64,000 nucleotides of DNA. Source: Nibribacter roseus (GTDB lineage: Bacteria; Bacteroidota; Bacteroidia; Cytophagales; Hymenobacteraceae). The DNA is taken from positions 62,001-126,000 of the forward strand of contig NZ_JBHSYQ010000015.1 of assembly GCF_042662225.1 (NCBI RefSeq). The letters run 5' to 3'. The stretch's first letter is position 1, and each line of letters starts with the position of its first letter. This document shows, piece after piece, positions 1-8,486 of this stretch. The notes beneath the pieces were generated by a model. That model was given only the letters and a program-made list of their open reading frames with translations, ran no database searches and was not told where the DNA came from. A program made the translations under genes and the position numbers.

Positions 1-529
1 GGATGTTGGTTACCGGATCTGGCTTCTGGGAGTGAATCAGGTCCGGGAATTTCATGGCATCCCGAATGAAAAAGATCTTCAGGTTATTGCCCACCAGATC
101 CCAGTTTCCGTCTTCGGTGTAAAACTTAACGGCAAAGCCGCGCGGGTCGCGCAGGGTTTCAGGGGAGTGGGTGCCGTGGCCTACGGTAGAGAACCGCACA
201 AACACAGGCGTCTGCTTTCCTTTTTCCTGGAACAGTTTGGCGCGGGTATATTTGGCAATAGGCTCATCGCCCACTTTTCCGTACGCTTCAAACACACCAT
301 GCGCTCCGGCGCCTCTGGCGTGCACGACTCTTTCTGGAACCCGCTCACGGTCAAAGTGACTGATCTTCTCAATGAAGTGGTAGTTCTCCAGCGTAGCAGG
401 TCCGCGGTTTCCAACGGTGCGAATGTTCTGGTTGTCGGTAACCGGATGCCCCTGACGAGTGGTCAGTTTCATGGCTTCTTCGTTTCCGGAACCGTTGTTG
501 CCTGGTTTGTTTTGGTTGTTTTCCACCAT
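1..529 (-). CDS. Monofunctional haem catalase, N-terminal 176 residues (cut by window edge)
   Basis: Catalases disproportionate hydrogen peroxide to water and oxygen. Reading the minus strand from the ATG at 529 gives an open frame to the window edge with the catalase core signature: the active-site His is about residue 70 in RVVHARGAGAHG, the distal Asn is about residue 148 in VGNNLKIFFIRD, and the stretch RFSTVGHGTHSPETLRDPRG is typical of the family. The first 20 or so residues are Asn/Gly-rich and variable, as in clade 1 and 2 bacterial catalases. No signal peptide is visible, so it is probably cytoplasmic. The haem-ligand Tyr and C-terminal region lie outside the window, so small versus large subunit type cannot be settled. 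Confidence 0.93.
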   Translation of the reverse strand, partial: MVENNQNKPGNNGSGNEEAMKLTTRQGHPVTDNQNIRTVGNRGPATLENYHFIEKISHFDRERVPERVVHARGAGAHGVFEAYGKVGDEPIAKYTRAKLFQEKGKQTPVFVRFSTVGHGTHSPETLRDPRGFAVKFYTEDGNWDLVGNNLKIFFIRDAMKFPDLIHSQKPDPVTNI

Positions 530-903
530 AGATAATTTTGTTTTGATGATGAATGAAAAATTAACGGTGATTAAAAGCGGTATTCAGGTAAAAGGGAACA
601 CGAAAGCCTTTGCAGCTATCGGTTTACCCAGTATAAAAAAGGTAAAAGTAGGTCTTACTGAAGTTTTCTCTTTTACCTTATACTCAAAGGTGGCGTCTTA
701 GTTACTATAGAACAAATCAATAATTATTATATGGTTATTTATTTTGTCTATGTTAATAAATTGCTGGCTCTATAAAAAGCTGTTGTAGAATTTACCACTA
801 GTGTAGATTTGCCGAAGAAGTTTATTCACCGTACCTGAAAAGGGGGTACTGGAGCTGATGGGAAGTGAAGCAGCAGCTACCTCTTTGCTAATGATATAAG
901 AAC
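530..903. other. Intergenic region between divergent catalase and gabD
   Basis: These 374 bases separate two divergently transcribed genes and should hold both promoters. The sequence is AT-rich. Small open frames here have no recognisable protein features. I found no clear TAnnTTTG -7 box correctly placed for either gene and no operator palindrome. Confidence 0.5.
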
Positions 904-2349
904 ATGGAAGAAAATACATTGATCAGAAACCAAGCATATGTGAACGGAGCTTGGATATCTGCCGCCTCTGGCGAAACTTTTGAAATAACCAACCCCGCCA
1001 CTGGTGAAGTAATTGGCTCGGTACCGGACATGGACCGAGGAGATGTGAAAGAAGCCATAGATGCCGCCTCAGCCGCCTGGCCCGCCTACCGTGATCTGAC
1101 AGGCAAAGAAAGAGCCGCACTGCTAAGGAAATGGTTTGATTTGATCATAGCCCATAAAGAAGAGCTGGCGCACCTCATGACCATTGAATCCGGTAAGGTC
1201 ATTACTGAAAGTTTAGGTGAGGTAAATTATGGTGCGTCTTTCATAGAATGGTTTGCCGAAGAAGCTAAGCGTGCCTACGGCGATGTCATTCCGTCCCATA
1301 CCCAAGACCGGCGTTTGGTGGTGATCAAACAATCAATAGGAGTCGTGGCGGCTATTACCCCTTGGAACTTTCCGCTGGCCATGATCACCCGAAAAGTGGG
1401 TCCCGCCTTGGCAGCCGGTAGTCCGGTAGTAGTGAAGGTACCCTCAGAAACGCCTTTAACTGGTTTGGCCATTGCTTATCTGGCAGAGGAAGCCGGTTTT
1501 CCGAAGGGCGTGTATAACACCATAACCTCCTCTAGTAGTAGTGAAGTAGGCAAGGAGCTTTGCGAAAACCCCAAGGTGCGTAAGCTGTCTTTCACCGGTT
1601 CAACCCCGGTAGGTAAAATTCTGATGGAGCAAAGCGCCTCTACGCTCAAGAAACTGTCACTGGAATTAGGCGGCAATGCGCCCTTTATTGCCTTTGACGA
1701 TGCTGATCTGGATGCCGCCGTGCAGGGAGCTCTGGTATCTAAGTTCCGGCACAATGGGCAAACCTGCGTGTGCGTGAACCGAATTCTGGTGCAAGACAGT
1801 GTGTATGATGCCTTTGTGGAGAAGTTTACCCAAGCCGTTAAAGGTTTGAAAACCGGAAGTGTGCTGGACCCAGAGGTGCAGGTGGGGCCGCTCATTAATG
1901 AAAAAGCGGTGCGCAAGGTGCAAGAGCACATTAAAGATGCGGTAGGGAAGGGGGCGGTAATTACCACCGGCGGTGAGATCATAGAGGGGCAATTTTTTCA
2001 GCCAACCGTGCTTTCCGGTGCCACACCAGATATGCTCATTGCCCATGAAGAGGTGTTTGGCCCGGTTGCTCCTATTTTCAGGTTTGCCACTGAGGAAGAA
2101 GCCATTCAACTAGCTAACGACACCGAATATGGCTTGGCCTCTTACTTCTACAGCAAAGACGTAAACCGCTGCTGGCGCGTGGCCGAGGCATTGGAGTACG
2201 GTATGGTGGGCATTAACGAAGGGCTTATTTCTACTGAATTGGCTCCTTTTGGTGGCGTGAAAGAATCAGGCTTCGGGCGCGAAGGCTCCAAGTACGGCAT
2301 GGACTACTTTATGGAGATCAAGTACATGTGCTTTGGAGGAGTGAAATGA
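904..2349 (+). CDS. gabD: NAD(P)-dependent succinate-semialdehyde dehydrogenase
   Basis: This cytoplasmic aldehyde dehydrogenase would oxidise succinate semialdehyde to succinate, the last step of GABA breakdown. The 481-residue length matches the GabD family. Cofactor and catalytic motifs are intact: PWNFP near residue 152, the general base Glu254 in LELGGN, and the nucleophile Cys288 in NGQTCVC, the same numbering as the E. coli enzyme. The ATG at 904 has only a weak purine-rich leader, as is common in this phylum. No GABA transaminase gene is adjacent, so it may serve aldehyde detoxification more widely; the exact aldehyde substrate is inferred from family resemblance. It ends before a strong shared terminator at 2515-2561. 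Confidence 0.9.
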   Translation: MEENTLIRNQAYVNGAWISAASGETFEITNPATGEVIGSVPDMDRGDVKEAIDAASAAWPAYRDLTGKERAALLRKWFDLIIAHKEELAHLMTIESGKVITESLGEVNYGASFIEWFAEEAKRAYGDVIPSHTQDRRLVVIKQSIGVVAAITPWNFPLAMITRKVGPALAAGSPVVVKVPSETPLTGLAIAYLAEEAGFPKGVYNTITSSSSSEVGKELCENPKVRKLSFTGSTPVGKILMEQSASTLKKLSLELGGNAPFIAFDDADLDAAVQGALVSKFRHNGQTCVCVNRILVQDSVYDAFVEKFTQAVKGLKTGSVLDPEVQVGPLINEKAVRKVQEHIKDAVGKGAVITTGGEIIEGQFFQPTVLSGATPDMLIAHEEVFGPVAPIFRFATEEEAIQLANDTEYGLASYFYSKDVNRCWRVAEALEYGMVGINEGLISTELAPFGGVKESGFGREGSKYGMDYFMEIKYMCFGGVK

Positions 2350-2514
2350 CAGGACGGCAGCGGTTGTTGATTTATAATTGACTGTTGGCCTTATAAAAGC
2401 TACCGTTTGCAAGTGGTGATTTAATAAGTAACAATTAACGGAAGCGGGCCATAACTTTGGCTATAAAAAAACGCAAGTAATAAGCATCAAACCTCTGTGG
2501 TTGCGGTTTCTCTA

Positions 2515-2561
2515 AAATTGAACAGGCCTGAGTCAGTTACTGACTGAGGCCTGTTCAATTT
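2515..2561. terminator. Bidirectional terminator between gabD and the GH9 gene
   Basis: A 22-bp inverted repeat (2515-2536 against 2540-2561, loop TTA) has one G:G mismatch and is flanked by AAATT/AATTT. It sits between converging genes and ends 8 bases before the stop codon of the minus-strand gene, so it probably serves both. Confidence 0.85.
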
Positions 2562-2569
2562 ATGCCAGG

Positions 2570-5098
2570 TTACTTAACTAAGTTTTTGAAAGCTGATCCG
2601 AATATTAGGTAATAGGTATTACCTCCAATGGTACCCTCATTTTGTCCCCACAAAAATGGCCAGTCGTCGTAGTTCTCAAAGTGGTCAGGTTTTCTGAACA
2701 ATATACCCGGGGCAACATTGCCCGGAATGAAGGAGAAATCAGCCCGGTTATTTCCGTAAAAGACTGCTTTAGGGCGGGTAGCACCCACTGTTGCCACTAA
2801 TGAATAATTATGATAGGGGTGGCAGCCAAACAGATAGTTAGCAGCCTTAAAAGCATGTTTGGCTTCTATGATATCAGGGAAATATTTGCTGGCAAAGGAA
2901 ATGGTGGTACCAAAGCTCATCACGTCTCCGCTACCTGCCCAGTTTGTAAGGCCAATCGGAACTCCGTAAGGGTTGTCCCTTTCAAGGCCATCTATGTATT
3001 CTTTGTACTTCACCACATACGGTTGTAGCTTTTCTTTGAAGGAGGCGTCCATGTGCGGTATAGCATCCAAAGCCGTTAGTAGGTTACCGCTAACGTTACG
3101 TTCAAGAGCAGGCCATAACAGTTCCTTAAATCTATCAGCATATTGGTTTTCACCGGTAGCAATGTACAGTTGAAGGTTGGTGGCCATGTTAGCGGCATTG
3201 CCCCGGCCAGTTGTATCTTGCGGCTGATTAGCTAGTAATTCTGTGGCCTCTTTCAAAAGCCTTTTTGACTGAGTCAACGCTCTGGCTGCCAGTTCGTCGT
3301 TATACCCTTTCAAGGCACGGCTTGCTGCGGCAAACATGGTGGCCGCTCTTAGATCCAGTTCGGGGTCACGGCTTGTAAAGGCCCACATGTCATCCTTCAC
3401 TCCGCTAGATCTACCGTCAGAGGCTACTTCGTACGGGCCCAGTTTGGGGTTGTATGGGAGGCCATCTGTTAAGGAAGCTGCGTCACCCAGGTGATGGTAA
3501 TTGTCAAGAACGGAGTTAGAAAGCGTTTGGGCCATGTGGCCTATGATTTCTGCTTGCGCTACAAGGTTCAATGTGCCGTGCTCAATAAATTGCAACACGT
3601 CTGGTTTTCCATCTGGGCGGTGAAGATCTACATAACGCTGCTTTTGATCAATGAATGTCTGATCACGTAAGGGTTTGAAACTCTCCCAGGTTCTGACAAA
3701 GTTCTGCACCACGCTTATGTTAGATCCAGTCTCTATATCAAAATCTCCGGCATCGAAAAAACCACCTACGTTTAACCCAGGAATCAATTCCAGCGCCTTG
3801 TACTTGGTATCGGTGGTTGGGCCTTGGGCATGAAGGTCGAAATGATCGGTGTTAGGTGGGGCCTGGCGGTATCCTTCTTTGAATGGCTCGCCATGCCATA
3901 CGCGGTACGCCTCGTTCACAAACATGTGGTTCATGTGGATGGGGATCCATATGTCGCTGGTGGCGTCTGTGATCTTATTGTAGACGCTGTTGTCAATTAA
4001 GAAATTATTGGTTTTAATATCTCCGTATTGAATGAAGTAGATACCGGGTGTCTGAACGGAAGAAAAATCGAATTTCACATAGTGGTACTTGTAATAGTCT
4101 CCCCATGGTGCAATTTTGCCGCTGAAGACTTTGGTTTCTTTGCCATCAGCTCCAATTTTAAATAAGGAGGCGCTTGTATTTGGTTTATCTTTCTTGTCTA
4201 GCTCAATGACTGCCACTTTGGGTTGAGTAGGTAGGTAGCCTACTTGGGAAAACCCAATATTCGGCTCTCTTTTCCAACCTTTTATGGCATTAGGTTCCAC
4301 TGTCCAAGTCAGAACTTTGCCTGTTTTACCGGCCGGAAGCATGCTGCGAACGACAAACCACCCGTTTTGGGCTAGCATACGGCCATCAAACAGCATCAAA
4401 TCGGCATCTGGCGAGGTGATCTTTACTAAGCGTTCGGGTTCATCGGGGGCAAGCGTAAAGGCACGTCCGGTTTCAAGCGGAAGCGGATCAATGTATTTGC
4501 CGGTTCCTCGGTCGTCTGAAGTGACATACCCTTTGTATTGCTTTGGCTTTTGGCTGTTAGGCTTCGTAACGGTGTTGCCCACCACGTAACGTGGAAATCG
4601 GTTCGGGCGCCCATCCATTAAATAGGCTTTGTTCCAATATTGCGAGGGGAGGAATTCAAGATTGAATCCGGCACTTCCTTCTAATGCCTTCGGAACGGGT
4701 TTATCAAGAAAAACAGCTATCTCAACCCCTTTTCCCTTGGCCGTGACTACCACCCGCGACTCAAAGTTATAATCAGGAAACCGTAAGGTTGCCTCAATGG
4801 TTTTTGCCGCTCGGTCTACTTTCCGGTTTGATATGATAGGCACAAGGTCCCACTGCTCTGGCGTATGAGATAGTCTTACCGCGCCGCCTTGCGCAGTTCT
4901 CACGCCATGGTGAATCAATTCAATACCAGCGTTTTTCTCATCGTTGAAACCACCGGTAAAGAGGTTACTGTACACCAACGCATTGACGCCCTGTGTCTCG
5001 AAATACTCAAGATCATTAAGTTTCAGATCTTGGCCTGAAGCATAGTTGAATGCCGCCAGCAGGAATACTACAACTGATAGAAATTCTCTTTTTTTCAT
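2570..5098 (-). CDS. Secreted glycoside hydrolase family 9 (cellulase-like) enzyme
   Basis: An 842-residue GH9 inverting endoglucanase-type protein, expected to cut beta-1,4-glucan-like chains outside the cell or in the periplasm. A signal peptide covers about residues 1-22. A long N-terminal beta-rich region is followed near residue 280 by the CelD-type Ig-like domain, recognisable from FSQVGYLP and the GIYFIQYG strand. The (alpha/alpha)6 catalytic domain follows: the Asp pair is in FFDAGDFD (D449 and D452) and the C-terminal acid is Glu821 in NEGTIGG, after the family's conserved GCHPYHNY block. The N-terminal 250 residues before the Ig domain are unusually long for GH9 and I do not recognise them. 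It stands alone, facing gabD, with no SusCD pair beside it. Confidence 0.88.
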   Translation of the reverse strand: MKKREFLSVVVFLLAAFNYASGQDLKLNDLEYFETQGVNALVYSNLFTGGFNDEKNAGIELIHHGVRTAQGGAVRLSHTPEQWDLVPIISNRKVDRAAKTIEATLRFPDYNFESRVVVTAKGKGVEIAVFLDKPVPKALEGSAGFNLEFLPSQYWNKAYLMDGRPNRFPRYVVGNTVTKPNSQKPKQYKGYVTSDDRGTGKYIDPLPLETGRAFTLAPDEPERLVKITSPDADLMLFDGRMLAQNGWFVVRSMLPAGKTGKVLTWTVEPNAIKGWKREPNIGFSQVGYLPTQPKVAVIELDKKDKPNTSASLFKIGADGKETKVFSGKIAPWGDYYKYHYVKFDFSSVQTPGIYFIQYGDIKTNNFLIDNSVYNKITDATSDIWIPIHMNHMFVNEAYRVWHGEPFKEGYRQAPPNTDHFDLHAQGPTTDTKYKALELIPGLNVGGFFDAGDFDIETGSNISVVQNFVRTWESFKPLRDQTFIDQKQRYVDLHRPDGKPDVLQFIEHGTLNLVAQAEIIGHMAQTLSNSVLDNYHHLGDAASLTDGLPYNPKLGPYEVASDGRSSGVKDDMWAFTSRDPELDLRAATMFAAASRALKGYNDELAARALTQSKRLLKEATELLANQPQDTTGRGNAANMATNLQLYIATGENQYADRFKELLWPALERNVSGNLLTALDAIPHMDASFKEKLQPYVVKYKEYIDGLERDNPYGVPIGLTNWAGSGDVMSFGTTISFASKYFPDIIEAKHAFKAANYLFGCHPYHNYSLVATVGATRPKAVFYGNNRADFSFIPGNVAPGILFRKPDHFENYDDWPFLWGQNEGTIGGNTYYLIFGSAFKNLVK

Positions 5099-5367
5099 GT
5101 TTATTGTGAAAATCCTTTATGAAACCGATTGCAATTCTATAAAGGTAAAATAAACACTTATAAATACTAGCGGTAATTATAAAAATAGTAAGGGGTGCCA
5201 CTCATCTATTCTTCCTAGGTACAATTCTATGTAGTGGCCATTTCTCTCTGCACTATTATGTAGTCATAAACTGACAGTGTAAGCGACTGCTGAACTAAGT
5301 GATGTTGATGCGTATGAGTCAAGAAAGGAACGAGAACGGCTGCTGGCCTAGGCAAGGTTTGTGAAAC

Positions 5368-5892
5368 TTAGTAGCAATTGGTCTTTTGCTCTACTTCAAG
5401 ATAAAAATTTGGATAAACAGGCGGTGCTAACTTTTCTACCTCAGATTTAATTTTCCTTACCTGCTGCTCGTCTTTTACAAAACCGCCTATGTTCAATTGC
5501 TTGGGGTCAATTATGCTTCTTCCTACAAATAAACTGTTCCAACCCTCGTTCATAATTATTCTCCTAGTATTTTGCACCCAGTTCTCCAACTCAAGCACCA
5601 ATTTTCCGTCCTCAGAATTTTGCCACTTTAAGTCGTCTTTTATCTCTGTTAGCTCCTCAAGGCAAGAGTCGTATAAATCAGCGTCTAGTTGCTTTACCTC
5701 CCTTTTTAGAAAGTCTTTCAGTCTCTTTATATCTTGATTGGTTTTAAATTCTGTTTTTAAAATCGGGTAGCTTCCAAGCTCCTTATTTAGCTCAACTATA
5801 TCATCTACAATCCAATCTGAAAGTGTGTTCTTGGTTAGTTCTATTGTGAACAGAATCGTGTTTGATTTTATTACTTCTAATCCGTCATTCAT
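5368..5892 (-). CDS. Hypothetical protein, last gene of the cassette-like array
   Basis: A 174-residue soluble protein with no signal peptide or membrane segment; I do not recognise the family. It is rich in Glu, Lys, Asp and Leu, with helical stretches in the middle (about residues 35-100), and a Tyr/Pro-rich end. The ATG at 5892 lies 19 bases after the attC-like site at 5912-5961, the same arrangement as its neighbours. No matching closing site could be found downstream of its stop, so it is either the end of the array or a cassette whose own site has decayed. Base composition is AT-rich compared with sbcD and gabD. Confidence 0.6.
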   Translation of the reverse strand: MNDGLEVIKSNTILFTIELTKNTLSDWIVDDIVELNKELGSYPILKTEFKTNQDIKRLKDFLKREVKQLDADLYDSCLEELTEIKDDLKWQNSEDGKLVLELENWVQNTRRIIMNEGWNSLFVGRSIIDPKQLNIGGFVKDEQQVRKIKSEVEKLAPPVYPNFYLEVEQKTNCY

Positions 5893-5911
5893 GATTTTTG
5901 ATTTGACCTTA

Positions 5912-5961
5912 ACGGAACCGTGTTATCGTCGGCCGATGCTGGCGTTTTCACGTTGTTTGCA
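5912..5961 (-). other. attC-like site A (degenerate)
   Basis: Read on the minus strand, the 50-bp element runs from TGCAAAC (R''-like) to GTTCCGT (R'-like) with a short CGTG/CACG stem and an inner GCC/GGC pair. The 13 bases at its upstream end match, in 10 of 13 positions, the complement of the start of the same cassette at 6456-6468. It is the weakest site of the set. Confidence 0.5.
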
Positions 5962-5973
5962 ACAGGCTTTCTT

Positions 5974-6425
5974 TTACATTCCAAATTGTCTCAAATGATG
6001 GTCAGTTGCTTGTAAACTAGAATTGATATCTGTTCTTTTGTCATTTTACCAAAGAAGTCGTGGACGAAACTCGGATTGCTATAGTTTTCATATTCCTGTA
6101 TCAATGTAATCCATTTTAATTTTTCGGACTCCACATCCCCATCCAGTTCCTTTGCTTTGAACTGTTCGGAAGTTGGAATGTTTTTGTCAAAAGGCTTTTC
6201 GTCTTTTATCATTTTACTTAATGCTATCTTCCCAAATATTTTCCCCATAAAGGTTTGTTTGTAAGTATGGTTATCTTTTCCAAGAATCCACCCATTCCAA
6301 TACGTGTTATGTTTTAGCATTTGAAAAACGTTCATTTCTCCCCATTCAGCTTTATTGTTTTGATTGATTCTTTCAACTCTCTCATTGAGTTGTTCCCTAA
6401 TACTTTTGTCGAAAATTGATTTCAT
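5974..6425 (-). pseudogene. DUF1569 (DinB-superfamily) protein with a frameshift near the C-terminus
   Basis: The frame from ATG 6425 matches DUF1569: an N-terminal WGEMNVFQMLKHN block with a metal-ligand type His near residue 39, and a C-terminal FGKMTKEQISILVYK block. The family normally ends in a YKHLDHHLRQFG-like tail that carries further metal-binding His residues. Here the open frame ends in KQLTII and stops at 5991, but shifting by one base at about 6003 gives DHHLRQFGM and a TAA at 5974-5976. A single-base loss therefore explains the shortened end. The protein could be dead, recently damaged, or the base could be a sequence error. It sits in a cassette bounded by sites B and A; DinB-like proteins are often thiol-transferase or metal enzymes of unknown substrate. 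Confidence 0.75.
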
Positions 6426-6461
6426 TCGCTAAAATTTAATTAAGCTATTTTTTCAGCTTGT

Positions 6462-6514
6462 TGTCAACGGCTTTGCTATAAGATGGCGTAGCTAACTTAT
6501 AGGTCTTGTTGTGC
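6462..6514 (-). other. attC-like site B
   Basis: On the minus strand: GCACAAC, then a CTATAAG...CTTATAG perfect 7-bp stem around a 13-nt loop, then GCC and GTTGACA; 53 bp in all. The GCACAAC end is the exact complement of GTTGTGC at the other end of the same cassette (site C), not of its own GTTGACA, as expected for a cassette inserted by recombination between G and TT. The site overlaps the last 18 bases of the gene ending at 6497. Confidence 0.72.
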
Positions 6515-6871
6515 ATTTGTGCTTCTTTCTGTTTTTCTTTTTATAGCATTCAAACGCTTCTTCTCTTTCCCAAGAAGGATTCGATATGTGATAAACCAAA
6601 ATATTACAAAGACTATCACTTGAGTCAACAATGCATAGCCCATTCCTTCTTTACCTTCACCATACAAGATTCCAAATCCAATAAATGAAACAGGCATTGT
6701 TAACAGGAGAATCAGCCAAAAAAGAATAGAGACGAATTCTATTTCCATCAATGTCGGTGAGGCTATAGCAAGTAGTGATATAGTACCCAGCCCAACATAG
6801 ACAAGTGAAATGTAGAGGGCATCTTTCTTTGCTTTATTTTCTATTTCTTCCATCAAAGAAGGTCTATTCAT
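6497..6871 (-). CDS. Small integral membrane protein, hypothetical (cassette gene)
   Basis: About 124 residues with three hydrophobic segments (roughly 22-40, 44-66 and 76-98) and a strongly basic C-terminal tail rich in Lys and Arg. No family recognised. An in-frame start exists upstream at 6916, but those codons lie inside attC-like site C, so I prefer the ATG at 6871, 12 bases after the site, the spacing seen for the neighbouring cassette. It would insert in the cytoplasmic membrane with the basic tail inside (inference from charge). AT-rich, no obvious own promoter. Confidence 0.62.
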   Translation of the reverse strand: MNRPSLMEEIENKAKKDALYISLVYVGLGTISLLAIASPTLMEIEFVSILFWLILLLTMPVSFIGFGILYGEGKEGMGYALLTQVIVFVIFWFITYRILLGKEKKRLNAIKRKTERSTNAQQDL

Positions 6872-6883
6872 GATTGGCCTCAT

Positions 6884-6933
6884 GCACAACGGCTTTGCTA
6901 TGGTGCGTTTATTCACTATAGGTTTTGTTATGC
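6884..6933 (-). other. attC-like site C
   Basis: On the minus strand: GCATAAC, stem CTATAGTG/CACCATAG around an 8-nt loop, then GCC and GTTGTGC; 50 bp. GCATAAC is the exact complement of GTTATGC in site D, which opens the same cassette. It shares a 14-base word (AACGGCTTTGCTAT on the plus strand) with site B. Confidence 0.75.
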
Positions 6934-6937
6934 TAAG

Positions 6938-7348
6938 TTATTTTTGGTCTATATAATCTTTTAAGAAGTTTCTTTCACTTGGAAGCTTGTAATAAACATC
7001 AGCGTTTCTTTTTGATACCATATCACCACAAACCTTTATTCTCAGAGTGTCAGAATTTAGATTCAGTCGAACCACATAATTTGAAAAGCATTTCCTTAAC
7101 CCAACCTTTTTTAGGTTATCAAAATCTTTAAGAAATTGTTCTTTTTGGTTTTTATCGAGTTCTACAGTTTTAAGAACATTACCAAGCATTGGATGCTCGA
7201 TTTCTAATATCTCAATTGAGACTACTTCACTATTTAAAAATTCCTTTCCGAAAATTTCTTCTCGGACATTTGATGTTAAATTGGCGTTTTCTCTATTGAT
7301 GCTACATGAAAGTAGTAATCCTAAGAGGAAGATATGTCCTAACTTCAT
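6938..7348 (-). CDS. Small lipoprotein, hypothetical (cassette gene)
   Basis: A 136-residue protein with a lipoprotein signal: a short hydrophobic stretch ends at a LLSC lipobox, placing the acylated Cys at about residue 15. The rest is a small, mixed-charge domain with two Cys (about residues 93 and 107) and no family I recognise. Its ATG at 7348 lies 13 bases after site D and its TAA ends 5 bases before site C, the tight packing typical of integron cassettes. It would be anchored in the envelope. Whether it is expressed is unknown: no promoter is visible inside the cassette. Confidence 0.62.
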   Translation of the reverse strand: MKLGHIFLLGLLLSCSINRENANLTSNVREEIFGKEFLNSEVVSIEILEIEHPMLGNVLKTVELDKNQKEQFLKDFDNLKKVGLRKCFSNYVVRLNLNSDTLRIKVCGDMVSKRNADVYYKLPSERNFLKDYIDQK

Positions 7349-7361
7349 AAATTATTATTAA

Positions 7362-7413
7362 GCATAACGTCTTGGCTAAAAAGCGTTTAAATGCTTTTTA
7401 GCTGTTGTTGTAC
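7362..7413 (-). other. attC-like site D (best-formed of the array)
   Basis: On the minus strand: GTACAAC, spacer, a perfect 10-bp stem GCTAAAAAGC/GCTTTTTAGC around an 8-nt loop, spacer, GTTATGC; 52 bp. The two ends are not complementary to each other; instead GTACAAC pairs with GTTGTAC of site E and GTTATGC pairs with GCATAAC of site C, the two ends of the flanking cassettes. Confidence 0.78.
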
Positions 7414-7421
7414 CAAGTTAT

Positions 7422-8093
7422 TTATTCCCAATAATCTGACCAAGTCTCTGCCCTGGGTGTCTGTCTGTAATAAATACCATTCACTTCTACATTTTCCATT
7501 TTCCCTAAATGCTTTCCGCTATAATCTGCTAAAATGCAATTGATTTTCATGCTAAACTTTATCGACTGGCCTATGCCAGAATTGGGGCCAGGTGATTTAA
7601 TTTTCTCTAATTCTGTAATTTCTAAGGTGTTTTTGCCTTGGGCGGTGTTAAGGGTAGAGTAGTAGCCGCTTGCGTCTTTATAAGTTATAATGAATTTGCC
7701 AGTACCTTGTATTTCTCTCAGATACTCGTATTTACCAACACTAAGTAAGTTGTAGAAGCTCTCCTTTGTAGAAAAATCCTCGCATTCAAATGGTATCTCT
7801 ATTGTGAAAAGCTTTTCATTATTGATTCCGTCCTTTTTAGCAATAAAGAAGGCCATTGAGAGGTGTTGATACTCCCAGTCTTCATATCCTTGCCCGCAAG
7901 AACCTGCTCCGCCTGAACTGAAATCATAAACGGAATTGTCTTCCCAGCATTCCTGCTTTCCAAGTATTTTTCCTGTCATATATTTTTCGGTGGTAGGAAG
8001 ACAGTTGGGTTCCGGAATGGCCCCATCGTCCTCGCTGCAACTGTAAGAACAAGCAACAAATGCAAGTAGCAAGACGATTTTTAATGCTTTCAT
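7422..8093 (-). CDS. Secreted lipoprotein, hypothetical (first cassette gene)
   Basis: About 223 residues from the ATG at 8093. The N-terminus is a lipoprotein signal with possible lipobox Cys at residue 15 or 19, followed by an acidic SEDDG stretch, a pattern often linked with surface-exposed lipoproteins in Bacteroidota. The mature part has several Cys and Tyr/Gly-rich stretches and looks beta-rich; I do not recognise a family. Open codons continue upstream to 8171, but they fall within attC-like site E and lack protein sense, so the lipoprotein start is preferred. It is the most upstream gene of the array. Confidence 0.65.
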   Translation of the reverse strand: MKALKIVLLLAFVACSYSCSEDDGAIPEPNCLPTTEKYMTGKILGKQECWEDNSVYDFSSGGAGSCGQGYEDWEYQHLSMAFFIAKKDGINNEKLFTIEIPFECEDFSTKESFYNLLSVGKYEYLREIQGTGKFIITYKDASGYYSTLNTAQGKNTLEITELEKIKSPGPNSGIGQSIKFSMKINCILADYSGKHLGKMENVEVNGIYYRQTPRAETWSDYWE

Positions 8094-8127
8094 TTTGAAT
8101 AATCTCATTTTTATTAATTTTAATTGG

Positions 8128-8167
8128 GTACAACTACTGGCTAAAAGGAGTCCGACTCCTGCTAGCC
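8128..8167 (-). other. attC-like site E (upstream boundary, partial)
   Basis: On the minus strand a stem GGCTAGCAGGAGT/ACTCCTTTTAGCC (loop CGG) is followed by GTTGTAC. GTTGTAC is the exact complement of GTACAAC in site D. The upstream R''-like end is not recognisable, and no gene precedes it, so this is either the scar of a lost cassette or the array boundary. Confidence 0.6.
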
Positions 8168-8432
8168 GCACTATATCTATAGTTTTTCCTGTCCCCGCGC
8201 CTCATTTTTTTTTGAAGACAGGATTCAGGTTTCTATAACAAGATATATTTTCCCGTTTAGTTTACCAAACTACTCTGCAATTACCGCGGATTTGCCTTAA
8301 GGAGCGTGTAAAGGGTCTTCTTCAGTTTAAAAAAGCTATATCTGTATGGCGGACTAACACTGAAGAGCACCCTGATTATCCGTAAGCTAATCGTTTATTA
8401 TCGGCTACGGCATGAGCAGCGGACTAAAATAG

Positions 8433-8464
8433 AACAGCCCCAAAATTTGCGTTTTGGGGCTGTT
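8433..8464. terminator. Terminator hairpin
   Basis: A perfect 13-bp inverted repeat, AACAGCCCCAAAA (8433-8445) against 8452-8464 with a 6-nt loop, followed by TTT on the plus side. It lies between sbcD and the cassette array; which transcript it ends is unclear. Confidence 0.7.
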
Positions 8465-8486
8465 TTTCTGATAGTAGGTCAAAAAC
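8451..8486. repeat. Intergenic palindrome family, copy 1
   Basis: GTTTTGGGGCTGTTTTT, a short loop, then a degenerate right arm ending GGTCAAAAAC. The left arm is also the right arm of the 8433-8464 hairpin. Confidence 0.5.

Noticed and set aside
459..701. 80-codon plus-strand frame overlapping the catalase start
   Set aside because: Lies partly opposite the catalase coding sequence and has no recognisable family.
5912..8167. Spacer hairpins as ordinary terminators
   Set aside because: They lack T runs, and their ends pair across the cassettes rather than within each hairpin, which terminators would not do.
5912..8167. Spacer hairpins as transposon ends
   Set aside because: No transposase, no target duplications and several sites in tandem with one orientation favour cassette recombination instead.
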